The notes beneath the pieces are model-generated. The model saw only the letters and a list, made by a program, of their open reading frames with translations. It was not told the origin of the DNA and did no database searches. Both the position numbers and the translations under genes were made by a program. Positions 30,469-32,871 of a stretch of 32,871 bases of DNA are shown here, piece after piece. The first letter of the stretch is position 1, and each line of letters begins with the position of its first letter. The stretch comes from Bacillota bacterium (GTDB taxonomy: Bacteria; Bacillota; Clostridia; Peptostreptococcales; Anaerovoracaceae), in NCBI GenBank assembly GCA_017397825.1, contig JAFQHT010000113.1, positions 1 to 32,871 on the forward strand, written 5' to 3'.

Positions 30469-32871
30469 CTATTGTGCCTTCTTGCTTACAAGTTCAAGTC
30501 TTGCATTTACCTTAGCAAGCATTTCTTCGTACTTAACCATCTTTTCCTTTTCTTCGTTTATAACCTTTTCAGGTGCCTTGCTTACGAAACCCTGGTTGGA
30601 AAGTTTGCCTTTAACTCTGGCAACTTCACCTTCCAGCTTCTTCTGTTCCTTGGTAAGTCTTTCAAGTTCCTGCTTGTAGTCCACAAGATCATCAAGAGGA
30701 ATGTAGATTTCCGCACCATCGATTACTGCAGACATAACTTCTTCAGGAATGTCAGCCTTATTTTCGGTGAAAGTGATTTCTGTGATATTTGCAAGGTTCT
30801 GAAGGTATCTTGCACCGTCTTTGATTGTCTGTGCTTTTTCACCTGTTGTAAGGATGATAGCGTGGAGTTTCTTGCTTGGTGCAGCTTCAGCTTCTGCTCT
30901 GATGTTTCTGATTGCACGGATTGCTTCCATTGCCATTTCAAGAGTTTCAGTTGCCTTAGGGAATACGCAGCCGAGGCTGTACTTAGGCCAGTCGCTCTTG
31001 ATGAGGAAGTTGTTAGGATTGTCAGCCTTTTCTTCGCCGTGCGGCAGGTAGCTCCAGATTTCTTCAGTGATGAATGGCATGAATGGGTGAAGCATCTTGA
31101 GCATGTTCTTAAGGCACATAACAAGAGTGAATCTTACTACCTTCTTGTCTTCTTCGTCTTCGCCCCAGAGTCTTGCCTTTACAAGTTCGATATACCAGTC
31201 GCAGTATTCGTTCCAGATAAGGTCATAAATCTTCTGTCCTGCAAGGGCAAGGTCGTATCTTTCCATAGCGTTGTCAACGTATTCAACAGTTTCGTTGACT
31301 TTGCTTATCATCCACTTGTCTTCGTCCTTGAGAGCGATATTTTCGAAGTTTGTAACATCGCCGCATGCCTTACCGCAGCAGTCTTTGCAGCACTTAGCCA
31401 TTTCTCTGAAGTTTCCTTCTTCGTCCTGAAGGTTCATGATAACGAATCTGGAAGCGTTCCAGAGCTTGTTAGCAAAGTTTCTGCAGGATTCAAGTCTGTC
31501 TTCCTTGAATCTCATATCGTTACCAGGTGTGATACCTGTTGTGAGCATGAATCTGAGGGCGTCAGCACCGTACTTGTCGATTACTTCAAGCGGGTCGATA
31601 CCGTTGCCCAGTGACTTGGACATCTTGCGGCCTTCAGCGTCTCTTACAAGACCATGAACATATACGTCGTGGAAAGGCACTTCGCCCATAGTTTCAAGGC
31701 CGGAGAATACCATTCTTACTACCCAGAAGAAAATGATGTCGTAACCTGTTACCAGTACATCTGTTGGATAGAAGTATTCAAGTTCAGGAGTCTTTTCAGG
31801 CCATCCAAGAGTGGAGAAAGGCCATAATGCTGATGAGAACCAAGTATCGAGAACGTCTTCGTCCTGTCTGAATGCAGTGTGACCGCACTTAGGACATTTT
31901 TCAGGTGTGTCGTATGCTACTACTAATTCGCCGCATTCTTCACAGTAGTATGCAGGAATTCTGTGACCCCACCAGAGCTGTCTGGAAATACACCAGTCTT
32001 TGATTTCTTCAAGCCAGTGGAGGTAAATCTTTTCAAACCTTTCAGGAACGTGTCTCAGGTCGCCCTTCTTTGCAGCTTCGATAGCTGGTTTAGCCAGTTC
32101 TTCCATTGCAACGAACCACTGGTCGCTGAGCATGGATTCAATAACTGTGTGGCATCTGTAGCATTCGCCGGCAGGGATAACCTTTTCTTCAGTCTTTACA
32201 AGGTAGCCTGCTGCTTCAAGGTCAGCCACCCAGGCCTTACGGCATTCATAACGGTCCATACCTTCGTACTTGCCTGCTGCCGCGTTCATTGTAGCATCTT
32301 CGTTGATACAAGTAGGCATTTCAAGGCCTGCTCTCTGTCCCACTTCAAAGTCGTTAGGGTCGTGAGCAGGAGTAATCTTAACTGCACCGGTACCTTTTTC
32401 CGGATCTGGGTAAGAGTCAGCGATGATAGGAATTTCCTTGCCTACAAGTGGAAGGATAACCTTCTTACCTACCATGTCTTTATATCTTTCATCGTCTGGG
32501 TGAACTGCGATAGCCACGTCGGCGAACATTGTTTCAGGTCTGGATGTTGCAACTACGATACCTTCGCCCTGACCATCTGCTGCAGGATATCTGAAGTACC
32601 AGTACTTGCCGTTTCTGTCTTCGTGTTCAACTTCTGCATCGGAAAGAGAAGTCTTACATTCAGGACACCAGTTGATGAGTCTGTTTCCTCTGTAGATGAG
32701 ACCTTTTTCGTATAACTTGATGAAGAAAGCCTTTACTGCGTTGTTGCAGCCTTCGTCCATTGTGAATCTTTCTTTTGACCAGTCGCAGGAGTCGCCCAGC
32801 TTACGGCACTGACGGGTAATTCTGCCGCCGTATTCTTCCTTCCATGCCCATGCACGCTTAAGGAATTCTTC
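30469..32871 (-). CDS. valS: Valyl-tRNA synthetase, 5' end cut by the window
   Basis: The frame is open through the right edge. Before the internal Met at 32760, the codons read KEEYGG...RQCRKLGDSCDWSKERFT, which is ordinary ValS sequence, so the real start with the HIGH motif lies outside. Visible parts are the editing domain (ATSRPETMFADVAIAV, GTGAVKITPAHDPNDFEVG), the KMSKS loop GRKMSKSLGNGIDPLEVI, the anticodon-binding domain and the C-terminal coiled coil (from LVDYKQELERLTKEQKKLEGEV). It charges tRNA-Val. It heads, or belongs to, the operon with folC, GNAT and the exporter pair. Confidence 0.98.
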   Translation of the reverse strand, partial: EEFLKRAWAWKEEYGGRITRQCRKLGDSCDWSKERFTMDEGCNNAVKAFFIKLYEKGLIYRGNRLINWCPECKTSLSDAEVEHEDRNGKYWYFRYPAADGQGEGIVVATSRPETMFADVAIAVHPDDERYKDMVGKKVILPLVGKEIPIIADSYPDPEKGTGAVKITPAHDPNDFEVGQRAGLEMPTCINEDATMNAAAGKYEGMDRYECRKAWVADLEAAGYLVKTEEKVIPAGECYRCHTVIESMLSDQWFVAMEELAKPAIEAAKKGDLRHVPERFEKIYLHWLEEIKDWCISRQLWWGHRIPAYYCEECGELVVAYDTPEKCPKCGHTAFRQDEDVLDTWFSSALWPFSTLGWPEKTPELEYFYPTDVLVTGYDIIFFWVVRMVFSGLETMGEVPFHDVYVHGLVRDAEGRKMSKSLGNGIDPLEVIDKYGADALRFMLTTGITPGNDMRFKEDRLESCRNFANKLWNASRFVIMNLQDEEGNFREMAKCCKDCCGKACGDVTNFENIALKDEDKWMISKVNETVEYVDNAMERYDLALAGQKIYDLIWNEYCDWYIELVKARLWGEDEEDKKVVRFTLVMCLKNMLKMLHPFMPFITEEIWSYLPHGEEKADNPNNFLIKSDWPKYSLGCVFPKATETLEMAMEAIRAIRNIRAEAEAAPSKKLHAIILTTGEKAQTIKDGARYLQNLANITEITFTENKADIPEEVMSAVIDGAEIYIPLDDLVDYKQELERLTKEQKKLEGEVARVKGKLSNQGFVSKAPEKVINEEKEKMVKYEEMLAKVNARLELVSKKAQ

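Noticed and set aside
30241-32715. Large plus-strand open frames opposite valS and folC (up to 457 codons).
   Set aside because: They are fully antisense to confidently identified genes and their Cys/Phe-rich translations resemble no family.

Overview
The window is a stretch of chromosome from a low-to-moderate GC, spore-forming, amino-acid-using anaerobic Firmicute (class Clostridia). The evidence is a full-length spoIVA, clostridial gene orders (plsX-rnc-smc-ftsY-der, valS-folC), strong GGAGG ribosome-binding sites, a BKACE/hydroxyacyl-CoA dehydrogenase/MaoC catabolic set behind a sigma-54 promoter, and a ThrE-type exporter pair. A member of the Anaerovoracaceae / Clostridiales family XIII would fit, but that is only a guess from gene content. 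No tRNA, rRNA or CRISPR array was seen.

Left part (1-8.6 kb, nearly all minus strand). A tight three-gene operon encodes a sugar-transfer-type ATP-grasp protein, a MurT-like Mur ligase and a GatD-like amidotransferase in which the expected glutaminase triad appears to be lost in both subunits. This is the best candidate for an undescribed system. Then come spoIVA behind a sigma-E-like promoter, a DUF2812 membrane protein, a Na/Pi cotransporter fused to a PhoU-like domain, and miaB.

Middle (8.6-19.9 kb, minus strand). An AT-rich GmrSD-like gene (DUF262 + DUF1524) and a ~190-bp MITE-like imperfect palindrome sit between miaB and a long housekeeping operon, plsX-rnc-smc-ftsY-der-plsY-gpsA. That operon joins phospholipid precursor synthesis (PlsX, PlsY, GpsA) to RNA processing, chromosome condensation, membrane targeting and ribosome assembly. 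It starts from a clear sigma-A promoter.

Right part (20-32.9 kb). A secreted FN3-FN3-PepSY protein (plus strand) is followed by a catabolic divergon. In it, a kce-like BKACE and a MaoC hydratase are read leftward from a near-perfect sigma-54 site, and a hydroxyacyl-CoA dehydrogenase is read rightward from a sigma-A site. Then come glyA, a YfcC-family carrier, a tandem-OB SSB-like protein, a frameshifted DUF2500 remnant, and the operon valS-folC-GNAT-thrE(large)-thrE(small). valS is cut by the right edge of the window.

Calls rest on reading motifs and comparing with families from memory; no search was run.
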